DNA of 64,000 nt. Source: an uncultured Pelagibacteraceae bacterium. Lineage in GTDB: Bacteria > Pseudomonadota > Alphaproteobacteria > Pelagibacterales > Pelagibacteraceae. Made by a program: the position numbers and the translations under genes. The number at the start of each line of letters is the position of its first letter. Position 1 is the first letter of the stretch. Where the stretch lies: the NCBI GenBank assembly GCA_902573465.1, contig CACGJX010000001.1, forward strand, positions 116,803-180,802. The letters are read 5' to 3'. The notes beneath the pieces were generated by a model that saw nothing but the letters and a program-made list of their open reading frames with translations, did not search any database and had not been told where the DNA came from. Shown here piece after piece: positions 39,319 through 49,413 of the stretch.

Positions 39319-40740
39319 ATGACAAAAAATGCAATAGCTTGGATAAGGGAAGACTTTAGAATCGAACACAATCCTGCTCTCTCATATGCCACACAAAATC
39401 ATGAAAATGTTATTGCTTTATTTATTTATAATAAAGCCGATTTTGATCACAAAAGAGAAGCACAAAAGTGGTGGCTATTTAAATCTTTAGAAATATTTAA
39501 ATCAGAATTATCTAAATACAAAATTAATCTTCAAATATTAGCGGGAGATGAATTAGATATATTTTCTAAAATTAAAAAAAAAGATGATGTTTCAATATAT
39601 TGGAATAAAATTTATGAACCTGATGTAATTGCAAAAGGAAAAAAAATTAGAGATGTTTTCTTAAAAAATGAAGTCGAATTTAAATATTTTAAAGGAAATA
39701 TTTTAAATGAGTTTCAGGAAGTTACCAAAAATGATGGAACACCCTTTAAAGTATTCACTCCTTTCTGGAGAAATGCTGAACAAAAATATTTAGGTTTACC
39801 ACCAAGTAAAAATTATATTGTAAAGAAAAAAACAAAAATAATATCTTTCTTCAAAAATTGTGTTGAACCAAAAAGTATTTTACCAAAAAAAAATTGGTAT
39901 AAAAAATTTGAGAATTATTGGAAAGTATCAGAAAATGATTCAAAAAAAGTTCTGAGCAATTTGATTAATGAAAAGATTAAAGATTACGGTTCAGCTAGAG
40001 ATTTTCCTTCTATAGAAGGCACATCAAAGTTATCTCCTTATATCAAACACGGACAAATACATGTAACCACGATTTGGAAAAAATGTAACGAAATAAAATC
40101 TAAAGGTATTGGTTATAGAAAATATATCAATGAACTAGGTTGGCGTGAGTTCTCACATAGTTTAATTAATTATTTCCCTGAGTTCTTAAAAGGAAATTAC
40201 AGAAAAGAATTTGATAAATTTCCTTGGGTAAAAAATGAAAAATTTTTGAAAGCATGGAAATCAGGAATGACTGGTTATCCGATTGTTGATGCTGGTATGA
40301 GAGAATTATATGAAACAGGTTGGATGCATAACAGAATAAGAATGGTAGTTGGTTCTTTTCTAGTAAAACATTTAAGAATTAATTGGACTGAAGGTGAAAA
40401 ACATTTTAGAAATTGTTTACTTGATTTTAATAAAGCCAATAATGTAGCTCAGTGGCAATGGGTTGCAGGTTGTGGAGCAGATGCAGCTCCATACTTCAGG
40501 ATTTTCAATCCTATTCTTCAAGGTGAAAAGTTTGATAAAGAGGGAAAATATGTAAAAAAATGGATCCCAGAATTAAGCAAAGTTCCTCAAAAATTTATTC
40601 ACAAACCTTGGGAAATGGAGATGAAATATCAACAAGCAATAAACACTATTATAGGAAAAGATTATCCAAAACCAGTAGTGATACATGAAGAGGCAAGAGC
40701 TTCTGCGTTAAAAGCTTTTCAAAGTTTGAAAAAAAATTAA
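39319..40740 (+). CDS. phr: Deoxyribodipyrimidine photolyase / cryptochrome family
   Basis: AIAWIREDFRIEHNPAL, KSGMTGYPIVDAGMRELYETGWMHNRIRMVVGSFLVKHL, NNVAQWQWVAGCGADAAPYFRIFNP. Start moved to ATG 39319. Confidence 0.95.
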   Translation: MTKNAIAWIREDFRIEHNPALSYATQNHENVIALFIYNKADFDHKREAQKWWLFKSLEIFKSELSKYKINLQILAGDELDIFSKIKKKDDVSIYWNKIYEPDVIAKGKKIRDVFLKNEVEFKYFKGNILNEFQEVTKNDGTPFKVFTPFWRNAEQKYLGLPPSKNYIVKKKTKIISFFKNCVEPKSILPKKNWYKKFENYWKVSENDSKKVLSNLINEKIKDYGSARDFPSIEGTSKLSPYIKHGQIHVTTIWKKCNEIKSKGIGYRKYINELGWREFSHSLINYFPEFLKGNYRKEFDKFPWVKNEKFLKAWKSGMTGYPIVDAGMRELYETGWMHNRIRMVVGSFLVKHLRINWTEGEKHFRNCLLDFNKANNVAQWQWVAGCGADAAPYFRIFNPILQGEKFDKEGKYVKKWIPELSKVPQKFIHKPWEMEMKYQQAINTIIGKDYPKPVVIHEEARASALKAFQSLKKN

Positions 40741-41159
40741 ACTTCTCCTAAAAAATGATGAATTATAGTTCTGGTCTGTGGGTTTAATCTATGCTCAAAT
40801 AAATAAATACCCTGCCAAGTTCCAAGTAATAATTCTCCATTTTCAACACTAAGAGAAATTTGATTATTGGTTAAACTTGATTTTATGTGTGCAGGCATAT
40901 CATCTTTACCTTCAGTTGTATGAACATATAACTTATTATCCATTGGTGCGATTTTATTAAAATAATTGATTAAGTCAGTTTGGACATCAGGGTCTGCATT
41001 TTCTTGAATTATTAAAGAGGCACTGGTGTGTTGAATACTTAAATTAAGTATACCATTTTTAAATTTATTTTTCTTGATCCAATTGATTGTTTCATCAGTG
41101 AATTCATACAATTTTTGCCCATTGGTATTCATTTTAAAATTATTGAATTTTTGTATCAT
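40737..41159 (-). CDS. YjbQ/UPF0047 family protein
   Basis: LNLSIQHTSASLIIQENADPDVQTDL, LLLGTWQGIYLFEHR. Confidence 0.9.
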   Translation of the reverse strand: MIQKFNNFKMNTNGQKLYEFTDETINWIKKNKFKNGILNLSIQHTSASLIIQENADPDVQTDLINYFNKIAPMDNKLYVHTTEGKDDMPAHIKSSLTNNQISLSVENGELLLGTWQGIYLFEHRLNPQTRTIIHHFLGEV

Positions 41160-42217
41160 AAATTAAAGTTTGATGATGTTAGTTCATAAAGACGGCTAAT
41201 TGTACGATTAAATGGTTCTTTTAATGATTTAGATGACGTTAATTCATCTAGATTTTTTTCAGCGGTGACGGCAATAGGTATTTTCTTATCATAAAATATA
41301 TCAATTAAAGTTATGAAACGCTGTTGTTGATTTGAGTTTATGTCATCAAACTTTGGTATTTTATCAATAACCATGAATTTAGAGACTTTAGCTATCTCGA
41401 GATAATCCTCGGCGCCCAAGTTTTTGTTACATAACTCATCAAATGTTAATCTTACAACTCCCTCATAGAATTCTTTAATTAGAAATTCTCTCCCTTTAAT
41501 ATCAAGACTGAGAGTAGTTTTTTTTTTATCCTTTGTAATAATCCTAAAAAATTTGTTGATTTTAAAATTACTTTCTTGATTAAGTGGGGAGAAAAATCTA
41601 TCATTTTGGTTTTCTTTTGATTTTCTATAATCATCCTCAATAACAAGTTCATGTTCGAGTGTCTTTTTTTTCATGATCTCAATAAAAGGTTTAAACTGAT
41701 CTCGTTGGAGACCATCCTTATATAAATCAGAAATTTGAATATTAGAGGTGATAATTATTCTTATATTCTCACTAAATATCTTATCAAACAATTTACCCAA
41801 TATCATAGCATCTACTATATTGGTAACTTGAAATTCATCAAAATATACTAATATAGCCTTTGATTTTAATTCTTTAACAAATAAATAAATAATATCCTCA
41901 TCTCCCTTATTCTTGTTTTCATGAACAAAATCATGAAAATTTAACATAAACTCATTAAAGTGAAGTCTTAGTTTTTTTTCAGGCATAAAATCATAAAAAA
42001 AATCTAAGATCATTGTTTTTCCAACACCAACACCTCCATGAAGATAAAAACCTTTTTTATAATTTTCTTTTTTAAAAAAATTGAAGATCGAAGAATGAAA
42101 ATTTTTATTATAAAAATCTTGAAGTAATTTAATTGTCGTTATTTGTTTGTGATTAATTTCTAAATTTTTTGAATTACAAAATAATCTAAATTTTTCCTCA
42201 AGATTTGCGGACATCAA
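41156..42217 (-). CDS. zapE: AFG1/ZapE-family ATPase
   Basis: Walker A GGVGVGKTMILDFFYDF, Walker B ILVYFDEFQVTNIVDAMIL, AVTAEKNLDEL. Confidence 0.9.
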   Translation of the reverse strand: MMSANLEEKFRLFCNSKNLEINHKQITTIKLLQDFYNKNFHSSIFNFFKKENYKKGFYLHGGVGVGKTMILDFFYDFMPEKKLRLHFNEFMLNFHDFVHENKNKGDEDIIYLFVKELKSKAILVYFDEFQVTNIVDAMILGKLFDKIFSENIRIIITSNIQISDLYKDGLQRDQFKPFIEIMKKKTLEHELVIEDDYRKSKENQNDRFFSPLNQESNFKINKFFRIITKDKKKTTLSLDIKGREFLIKEFYEGVVRLTFDELCNKNLGAEDYLEIAKVSKFMVIDKIPKFDDINSNQQQRFITLIDIFYDKKIPIAVTAEKNLDELTSSKSLKEPFNRTISRLYELTSSNFNL

Positions 42218-42645
42218 TTTTTTTTTGATTTAAAATCAATGCCATATTCTGATCTTGGACCTTTCCTTAAACCAAATGGACCAGAAATAAAAATTGTCAT
42301 TGGTTTAGTCCCAGGCTCTAAATCTACTCTATGATATGCATTAGCAGATCTAAACCCAATATAGCCAGGTTTTCTCCAAAATTTTCCTTCTTTAGTTGTT
42401 TCCCAATAACCACCTCTTATCACAATCGTAATATATGGGAAAAGATGATTATGTACTCCTTCGCCGTGATCATCAGCTAACATTTCATGAATAAGTATAT
42501 TAAATGGGAACCATTTTGGTCTATGTCTGAAAATTAAATAATATCTATTCATCCAAGGTTTTGCTAAATCAAATCTTTGGTGCGAGGGTCCTCTATCTAA
42601 AACAATTTTTTTTCTACCTAGCTTATCTAATAATTTTAAAAACAT
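42214..42645 (-). CDS. Cupin-like protein
   Basis: 143 aa; HEMLADDHGEGVHNHLFPYITIVIRGGYWET beta-barrel-like metal site pattern. Confidence 0.6.
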   Translation of the reverse strand: MFLKLLDKLGRKKIVLDRGPSHQRFDLAKPWMNRYYLIFRHRPKWFPFNILIHEMLADDHGEGVHNHLFPYITIVIRGGYWETTKEGKFWRKPGYIGFRSANAYHRVDLEPGTKPMTIFISGPFGLRKGPRSEYGIDFKSKKN

Positions 42646-43946
42646 TAATTTAATTTAATTATAGCATTATCCTTTATTAAATATAAATTTTTGTCCACAA
42701 TAAATGGTCGTGAAATTTTATCATTATCAACTTTTAATGTTGAAATTGTTTTTCCTGATTTAATATCAATAACTAACAATCTTCCAATATTTGTTGATAG
42801 ATAAATATTTTTAAAACCTACAACAAATCCGGTGGGCAAAATTTCATTTCTTTTTTTTGGATTAAATCTATCAAATATATCTGTTACTTTAATTATATTA
42901 CCTGTAATTTTATCAATGATTATCAAATATCCCTCTAAGGAGACTGATAGTAAATAATTTTCAACTAAAGTTGGTTTTAAACTAGAATTTACTTTATTTT
43001 CCCAATTAAAACTCCCAGATTTTAAATCAATAGCAAAAAATTGATTATTATTATTTGAAAAAAATAGGTTACTTTCGTCTGCTATTATGTCTGAGGTTTC
43101 AAGAGAAAATGCTGCCTCATAAATAGTGCTTTTTTGAGTGGGTAATTGCCATAACAAATCTCCATTTTTAATATTCACAGCACTAATATCTCCTAATGAG
43201 TTATTGAAATAAATCATATCATTTACTATTACCATTGATAATTTTTTTTGAGATCTTATTAAAGAAGTTTCTGTCTGAAAATTCCAAATTTCTTTTCCAT
43301 TTTTCATAGAAAAACATCTTAATGTATTTGTAAAATCAATTATAAAAAATTTATCTTTATAAATTTTTATTTGCGAATTGAATGGTGCAGAATTATTTTT
43401 AGACCATACTAATTCTCCAGTATTAAGATTTAACATATAATATTTTGCTAAATTGTCTGCAACAATTAGAAATCTATTATCATTTGCGAATTGTAAAATT
43501 GGATTTAATTTTTTTTCAGATTTAGAATAATAATTTTTTTTCCATATTAGTTTTGAACTTTCATTAAATTTAAGAATCGTTCCTTTATTGTCAAAAAAAA
43601 TGATATTTTTTTTAATAAATGACAATTCTGGTTCAAATTGATAAAAATTTTTTATTTTTGAAAACTTATATTTAGAGGACCTTTTTAATGATCCATCAAA
43701 ATTTACTCTACCATCATTGTTGTTGAGATTATTTGATAAAATTGTTTTTGTTAAATTTGAACCAAGATTTAAGCTTATATTGGTATTTAATTCCTTACTA
43801 AGAGCTTTTTCATCAGTAAAAATTTTTTGAAACTTTTTTTCCTCTAACTCTTCGAGAGTATCTGAGGTCCAAAAACTAGAATTTTTGTTTAAAGAACATC
43901 CTGATAATAATATAGCAATCAATAAAAAATTTAGAATTTTATTCAC
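42645..43946 (-). CDS. PQQ-repeat beta-propeller lipoprotein, BamB-like
   Basis: Lipobox FLLIAILLSGCS; repeats LNTGELVWSKNN, MKNGKEIWNFQTE, IKNGDLLWQLP, LKSGSFNWENKV. Confidence 0.82.
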   Translation of the reverse strand: MNKILNFLLIAILLSGCSLNKNSSFWTSDTLEELEEKKFQKIFTDEKALSKELNTNISLNLGSNLTKTILSNNLNNNDGRVNFDGSLKRSSKYKFSKIKNFYQFEPELSFIKKNIIFFDNKGTILKFNESSKLIWKKNYYSKSEKKLNPILQFANDNRFLIVADNLAKYYMLNLNTGELVWSKNNSAPFNSQIKIYKDKFFIIDFTNTLRCFSMKNGKEIWNFQTETSLIRSQKKLSMVIVNDMIYFNNSLGDISAVNIKNGDLLWQLPTQKSTIYEAAFSLETSDIIADESNLFFSNNNNQFFAIDLKSGSFNWENKVNSSLKPTLVENYLLSVSLEGYLIIIDKITGNIIKVTDIFDRFNPKKRNEILPTGFVVGFKNIYLSTNIGRLLVIDIKSGKTISTLKVDNDKISRPFIVDKNLYLIKDNAIIKLN

Positions 43947-44583
43947 TTAAATCTCTATTAAGTCTTTTTTGCGACTCTAGTTTAATCTCTTGATTTGCAT
44001 TTTCTAAATTTACAATTTGATTAAAAAATTCTTTTGATTTTTGTAACTCATTTTTTGAGTAAAAGTATTCTGCCATCAGGTATAATGCATGAGATTTCCA
44101 TACACTTTCTGACTTTATTAAAGGATTTAAAATATCTAAAAGGTCACTTTCATTGCTATCATCAGCATTATAAAGCGCTTTTTTATAAATATTCAAATTC
44201 TTTATCTCCTTATCCAAGGAGGTTTTGTCAATAATAACATCAAATAATTCGTTGATGGTTTTTCTTTCATCAATTAATTTATTGTCTATTATGAAATATA
44301 AAGATAATGGTGAATAGGTTGAATTTTTTTCATTAATTATTTTTATTAAATCCTTAGCTGTTTTTTCCTTATTACTTTCAGAATAATTTATAGTTATTGT
44401 ATTAAAAGAGTCTGAAATCTTGATTTTTTTTCTATCCTGATATTCACCAAAAGCAAAATAACTAATTAAAAATATAACGATAAAACTTAAGCCTGAAATT
44501 ATTTTTTTTTTATTGTGGATAAAAAAATTTTTTATTTTTTCATTTCTCGTGTTTGTATTTATTATTGATATATCTTCGTCCAT
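43939..44583 (-). CDS. YfgM-like TPR-type membrane protein
   Basis: N-terminal TM segment and repeat-like C-terminus; adjacent to the BamB-like gene. Confidence 0.65.
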   Translation of the reverse strand: MDEDISIINTNTRNEKIKNFFIHNKKKIISGLSFIVIFLISYFAFGEYQDRKKIKISDSFNTITINYSESNKEKTAKDLIKIINEKNSTYSPLSLYFIIDNKLIDERKTINELFDVIIDKTSLDKEIKNLNIYKKALYNADDSNESDLLDILNPLIKSESVWKSHALYLMAEYFYSKNELQKSKEFFNQIVNLENANQEIKLESQKRLNRDLSE

Positions 44584-44585
44584 AT

Positions 44586-47255
44586 CTAAATCATATTTCT
44601 TAAAACATATTGAAGTATTCCACCATTTTTATAGTATTCCAATTCATTTTTAGTATCAATTCTGCATAGGGTATCTATTATTTTTACGTCTCCCGATGCA
44701 TATTTAATCTCAACTTTTACTTTATCAGATGGATTAATTCCCTTTTCAATATCTACCACACTAATTAATTCAGAACCTAATAAATTCAGATTTTTTCTGT
44801 TCATATTTTCTGTAAATTGCAATGGCAATATTCCCATCCCGATTAAATTAGATCTATGTATTCTTTCAAAACTCTCTGTAATTACTACCTTAACTCCTAG
44901 TAATTTTGTCCCTTTTGCAGCCCAATCACGAGAGGAGCCTGTGCCATATTCTTTACCACCGATTACAACTAAATCGGTCCCTCTTTTTTTATACTCTACT
45001 ACTGCATCATAAACTGACATAACTTTTTCCTCAGGGTATAATTTTGTAAAGCCACCTTCAGTTCCAGGAGCCATTTCATTTTTGATTCTTATGTTTGCAA
45101 ATGTACCCCTCATCATTACCTCATGATTTCCACGTCTTGAGCCATATGAGTTATAGTCCTTTGGAAGAATTTGATAATTCATAAAATATTCACCTGTTGG
45201 GCTATCTTTTTGAATGTTACCAGCGGGAGAAATATGATCTGTAGTAACCATGTCTCCTAATATCAATAATGGTCTAGCATTTTTAATCTCTTTAAAACCT
45301 TCTGGGTCGTCACTAAGATTTTCAAAAAAAGGAGGTTTTTTTACGTAAGTAGAATTTTCATCCCAATTATAAATACTACTCTTCTCTGTTTTGATTTCTT
45401 GCCATTGTTTTGGTCCCTCGGAAACATTTGAATATCTTTTAACAAACATATCTGCATTAAGAGAAATCTTCAGTGTATCCTCTATTTCTTTGTTTGAAGG
45501 CCAGATATCTTTTAAAAAAATATCTTTACCATTTTTGCCTTTTCCAAATGAGTCTTTGATTAAATCGAATTCCATATGACCAGCAAGGGCATAAGCTACA
45601 ACAAGAGGTGGAGAGGCTAGATAATTTGCTTTAATATGAGGTGAAATTCTACCTTCAAAGTTTCTATTACCTGATAAAACAGAGACCGCATACAAATTTT
45701 CTTTTTGAATAGCATCAACTATATTTTCTGCTAAAGGTCCTGAATTTCCGATACAAGTTGTACATCCATAGCCAACCAAGTTGAATCCTAATTGATCTAA
45801 ATATGTATTTAGACCTGCCTTTTCTAAATAATCAGTTACTACTTGAGACCCAGGAGCTAAAGATGTTTTAACCCATGGTTTAACATTCAATCCTAATTCA
45901 ACAGCTTTTTTTGCAAGTAGTCCAGCTCCAATTAGAACGTTTGGATTAGAAGTGTTCGTACATGATGTAATTGCTGCAATTAGTATTGAACCATCTTTAA
46001 TTTCATAATCCGTATCTTTTACCTTAGAAATTTTATAATCATTTTTATCTGTAGCTTCTTTAAAAACTTTTTTAAAATTGCTTGATGCATCAGTTAAAAG
46101 AACTTTATCTTGTGGTCTTTTAGGGCCAGAAATTGTTGGAACTACAGTGGACATATCTAAAGAGATTTTATCAGTGAATTCAATTTCATCGCTTGCCCAC
46201 AAACCTTGTTCCTTTGCATATTTTTCAACAATCGCGACTGTTTCTTTATCTCTTCCAGAAAATTCTAAATATTTTAGAGTTTCTTCATCTATTGGAAAGA
46301 ATCCGCATGTAGCTCCATACTCAGGGGCCATATTAGCAATTGTTGCTCTATCTGCTAAAGTTAAATTTTTTAATCCCTCACCATAGAATTCAACAAATTT
46401 CCCAACTACTCCTTTGTCTCTAAGCATTTTAACAACCGTTAAAACTAAGTCAGTAGCGGTTGTGCCTTCTGGCATTTTTTTTGTTATTTCAAATCCAATG
46501 ACTTCAGGGATTAACATTGAAATAGGTTGTCCCAACATACCTGCCTCAGCTTCAATTCCACCAACACCCCATCCTAAAACCGATAAACCATTGACCATGG
46601 TTGTATGACTGTCTGTTCCAACAAGAGTATCAGGGAATAAATATTTTTCTCCTTTGTATTCCTCTGACCAAACTACTTTTGATAAATACTCTAAATTAAC
46701 CTGGTGACAGATACCAGTTCCTGGAGGAACAATTCTAAAATTGTTAAAAGCGCTTTGACCCCATTTTAAAAAGGAATATCTTTCGCCATTTCTTTTAAAT
46801 TCTATATCTACATTCTTTTCAAATGAATCTTTTTTAGCTGATTGATCAACTTGAACAGAGTGATCAATAACTAAATCGACAGCAGATAGTGGATTAATTG
46901 TATTTGGATCTTTATTTTTTTCTTTTACAGCTTCTCTCATAGCAGCTAAATCAGCTACTGCTGGTATCCCTGTATAATCTTGGAGTAAAACCCTGGCCGG
47001 TCTATAAGCTATTTCAGTTTTTGATTTTTTAGTATCAAGCCAGTTTTTTACAGCTTCTATTTGTTTTTTATTAACTGATAAATCGTCCTCATACCTAAGT
47101 AAATTTTCCAATAAAACTTTCAATGACTTTGGTAATTTTGAAATACCCTTTAAACCATTCAATTCAGCTTTTTTTAATGAATAATATTTATAATTTTTAC
47201 CGTTAACCTCTAGGTCAGATAATGATTTGTAAGAATTTTTATTTCCTGGTTTCAT
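44586..47255 (-). CDS. acnA: Aconitate hydratase A
   Basis: 889 aa; LIAAITSCTNTSNPNVLIGAGLLAKKAVE, NLVGYGCTTCIGNSGPL, GKEYGTGSSRDWAAKGTKLLGVK. Confidence 0.97.
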   Translation of the reverse strand: MKPGNKNSYKSLSDLEVNGKNYKYYSLKKAELNGLKGISKLPKSLKVLLENLLRYEDDLSVNKKQIEAVKNWLDTKKSKTEIAYRPARVLLQDYTGIPAVADLAAMREAVKEKNKDPNTINPLSAVDLVIDHSVQVDQSAKKDSFEKNVDIEFKRNGERYSFLKWGQSAFNNFRIVPPGTGICHQVNLEYLSKVVWSEEYKGEKYLFPDTLVGTDSHTTMVNGLSVLGWGVGGIEAEAGMLGQPISMLIPEVIGFEITKKMPEGTTATDLVLTVVKMLRDKGVVGKFVEFYGEGLKNLTLADRATIANMAPEYGATCGFFPIDEETLKYLEFSGRDKETVAIVEKYAKEQGLWASDEIEFTDKISLDMSTVVPTISGPKRPQDKVLLTDASSNFKKVFKEATDKNDYKISKVKDTDYEIKDGSILIAAITSCTNTSNPNVLIGAGLLAKKAVELGLNVKPWVKTSLAPGSQVVTDYLEKAGLNTYLDQLGFNLVGYGCTTCIGNSGPLAENIVDAIQKENLYAVSVLSGNRNFEGRISPHIKANYLASPPLVVAYALAGHMEFDLIKDSFGKGKNGKDIFLKDIWPSNKEIEDTLKISLNADMFVKRYSNVSEGPKQWQEIKTEKSSIYNWDENSTYVKKPPFFENLSDDPEGFKEIKNARPLLILGDMVTTDHISPAGNIQKDSPTGEYFMNYQILPKDYNSYGSRRGNHEVMMRGTFANIRIKNEMAPGTEGGFTKLYPEEKVMSVYDAVVEYKKRGTDLVVIGGKEYGTGSSRDWAAKGTKLLGVKVVITESFERIHRSNLIGMGILPLQFTENMNRKNLNLLGSELISVVDIEKGINPSDKVKVEIKYASGDVKIIDTLCRIDTKNELEYYKNGGILQYVLRNMI

Positions 47256-47258
47256 ATC

Positions 47259-47849
47259 TTATATATAAAATGTAATTATGCTCAAAAGAAGAAGCACTGA
47301 CATAACATAATTAAAGTATTTAATAAATTTCTCATTTGTCGCAAATTTTCTAAGATATTTACCAACAAATGTCCAAAAGGTAATGCTTGATAAAGATACT
47401 ATAAAGGCAAATAAAACAACTTGAGTCGCATAATTAAGATAATTTTCTCCATATTCAACATAAGTGGAAACTATGATAATTCCAATCAAAACACCTTTTG
47501 GATTCAAAAATTGAAAAATAAAAGTATCTAAAAAAGAAATTGGATTTTCGTTTTTGTCCTCATTAGATGGTTTTGAGAAACTAATCTTATAAGCTAGGTA
47601 AACTAAAAATAAACTTCCCATATATTTCAAAATAGTTTGAATAATCGGAAATAGTTTAAAAACATTAACTAAACCAATTGTCAAAGCAAATACCACTGAA
47701 GTAAATCCAAATGTAACTCCAAAAATATGAGGGATTGTTTTTCTTATACCAAAATTAAAACCAGAGTAAGATGCGACCACGTTATTTGGTCCTGGTGTAT
47801 AAGCAGCTACAATCCAGAATAGTGCCATAGATAAAAATTCAGGATGCAT
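47259..47849 (-). CDS. LysE-family translocator
   Basis: WIVAAYTPGPNNVVASYSGFNFGIRKTIPHIFGVTFGF; QFLNPKGVLIGI. Confidence 0.88.
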   Translation of the reverse strand: MHPEFLSMALFWIVAAYTPGPNNVVASYSGFNFGIRKTIPHIFGVTFGFTSVVFALTIGLVNVFKLFPIIQTILKYMGSLFLVYLAYKISFSKPSNEDKNENPISFLDTFIFQFLNPKGVLIGIIIVSTYVEYGENYLNYATQVVLFAFIVSLSSITFWTFVGKYLRKFATNEKFIKYFNYVMSVLLLLSIITFYI

Positions 47850-47851
47850 AC

Positions 47852-48193
47852 TTATGCTATAGGTAAACCATTCTCTGCTTTTTGTGAGGGATGTACTAAT
47901 GTTACCTTTCCTTCAGAGTCTATCGAGCCTAAAAGTAGAAATTGAGATTTCACACCTGCAATATTTTTTTCTGGAAAATTACAAACACCAATCACTTGTT
48001 TTCCAACTAAATTTTCCTCATTATAAAAATGAGTAATTTGGGCAGAAGATGTTTTAACACCTATTTCTTTTCCAAAATCAACTTCAACAACTAAAGATGG
48101 TTTTCTAGCTTTTTCATTTTTTTTGACTGAAAGTACTGTCCCAAGTCTAATGTCTATTTTCTCAAATATGTCGTAAGTAATTTGTTCTTTCAT
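47852..48193 (-). CDS. csaA: CsaA-like tRNA-binding domain protein
   Basis: YDIFEKIDIRLGTVLSVKKNEKARKPSLVVEVDFGKEIGVKTSSAQI. Confidence 0.88.
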   Translation of the reverse strand: MKEQITYDIFEKIDIRLGTVLSVKKNEKARKPSLVVEVDFGKEIGVKTSSAQITHFYNEENLVGKQVIGVCNFPEKNIAGVKSQFLLLGSIDSEGKVTLVHPSQKAENGLPIA

Positions 48194-48222
48194 AAATGAG
48201 ATATTTATATTAATTATTACTA

Positions 48223-49413
48223 ATGAGTACAGAAGTAAATTTAGATAAATTATACGAGAATTCTATTAAAATTTTATCTGATTTAATTGGATTTAAAACT
48301 ATTTCAGGAGAAGATAACAATGATTTAATTAATTATTGTGAAAAATATCTCAATGACTTGGGTGCAACCTCATTCAAAACATATGATGATGAAAAAAAAA
48401 GAGTAAATCTTTTTGCAACAATAAAAGCAAAAAAATCAAATGGAGTTAAACCAATAATTTTATCTGGTCATACTGATACAGTCCCTGTTTCAAAGAGCTG
48501 GAGTACAGATCCTTTCAAAGCAACAATTAAGGGAGATAAACTTTATGGAAGAGGTTCCTGTGACATGAAAGGCTTTATTGCATGTACTTTAGCGTTTGCT
48601 CCAGTTTTTTCTAAAGTTGATTTAAATAGAGATATTCATTTTTCTTTTACATTTGATGAGGAAACAGCATGCTTGGGTGCTCCAATATTAATTAAAGAAC
48701 TTAAAAAAAGAAAAATTCAAGATGGAATTTGTATTGTAGGTGAACCTACAAAAATGAAAATCATAGATGCACATAAAGGTTGTTATGAATATACTACTTA
48801 TTTTGAGGGATTAGCTGGACATAGCTCGATGCCCCACAAAGGTGTTAGTGCAGTTGAATTCGCATCAAAATATGCAAATAAGTTAATCGAGCTTAGGGAA
48901 GAATTAAAAAAAAGAGCTCCAAAGGACTCTATCTTTGATCCTCCTTTTTCAACATTACAAGTAGGAGGAATATTTGGAGGTATAGCTCACAATGTAATAG
49001 CTGACAAATGTCGGGTAGAATGGGAAACAAGACCGGTCATTAAAGAAGATGGTGTCTTTCTAAATCAAAAAATAGATAAATATGCAAATGAAGTTTTATT
49101 ACCAGAGATGAAAAAAGTTTTTCCCAATTCAAAAATAACTAAGGAAATAATAGGTGAAGTCACAGGTTTCGATCGTATAGATAATTCAGAAGCATGTGAA
49201 TTAGTCTCAAGTTTAACCGGTGATAATTCTAGAGAAGTTGTTTCCTTTGGAACTGAAGCTGGATTGTTTCAAGAAATTGGTATCAGCACAGTTGTTTGTG
49301 GCCCAGGTTCTATTGAACAAGCTCACAAAGTTGATGAGTTCATTGAACTTAATGAACTTAAAAAATGTTTAAAATTTCTTGAAGGAATTAAGAAAAAATC
49401 TACTCTTAATTAA
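48223..49413 (+). CDS. argE: M20-family acetylornithine deacetylase-like enzyme
   Basis: PIILSGHTDTVPV, LYGRGSCDMKGFIACTLAFAP, EEtacLGA region, GHSSMPHKGVSAVE. Confidence 0.88.
   Translation: MSTEVNLDKLYENSIKILSDLIGFKTISGEDNNDLINYCEKYLNDLGATSFKTYDDEKKRVNLFATIKAKKSNGVKPIILSGHTDTVPVSKSWSTDPFKATIKGDKLYGRGSCDMKGFIACTLAFAPVFSKVDLNRDIHFSFTFDEETACLGAPILIKELKKRKIQDGICIVGEPTKMKIIDAHKGCYEYTTYFEGLAGHSSMPHKGVSAVEFASKYANKLIELREELKKRAPKDSIFDPPFSTLQVGGIFGGIAHNVIADKCRVEWETRPVIKEDGVFLNQKIDKYANEVLLPEMKKVFPNSKITKEIIGEVTGFDRIDNSEACELVSSLTGDNSREVVSFGTEAGLFQEIGISTVVCGPGSIEQAHKVDEFIELNELKKCLKFLEGIKKKSTLN

Noticed and set aside
40444-40460. tRNA-like string TGTAGCTCAGTGGCAA
   Set aside because: It is in frame within the photolyase motif NNVAQWQWVAGCGADAA, and no acceptor stem or cloverleaf is present.
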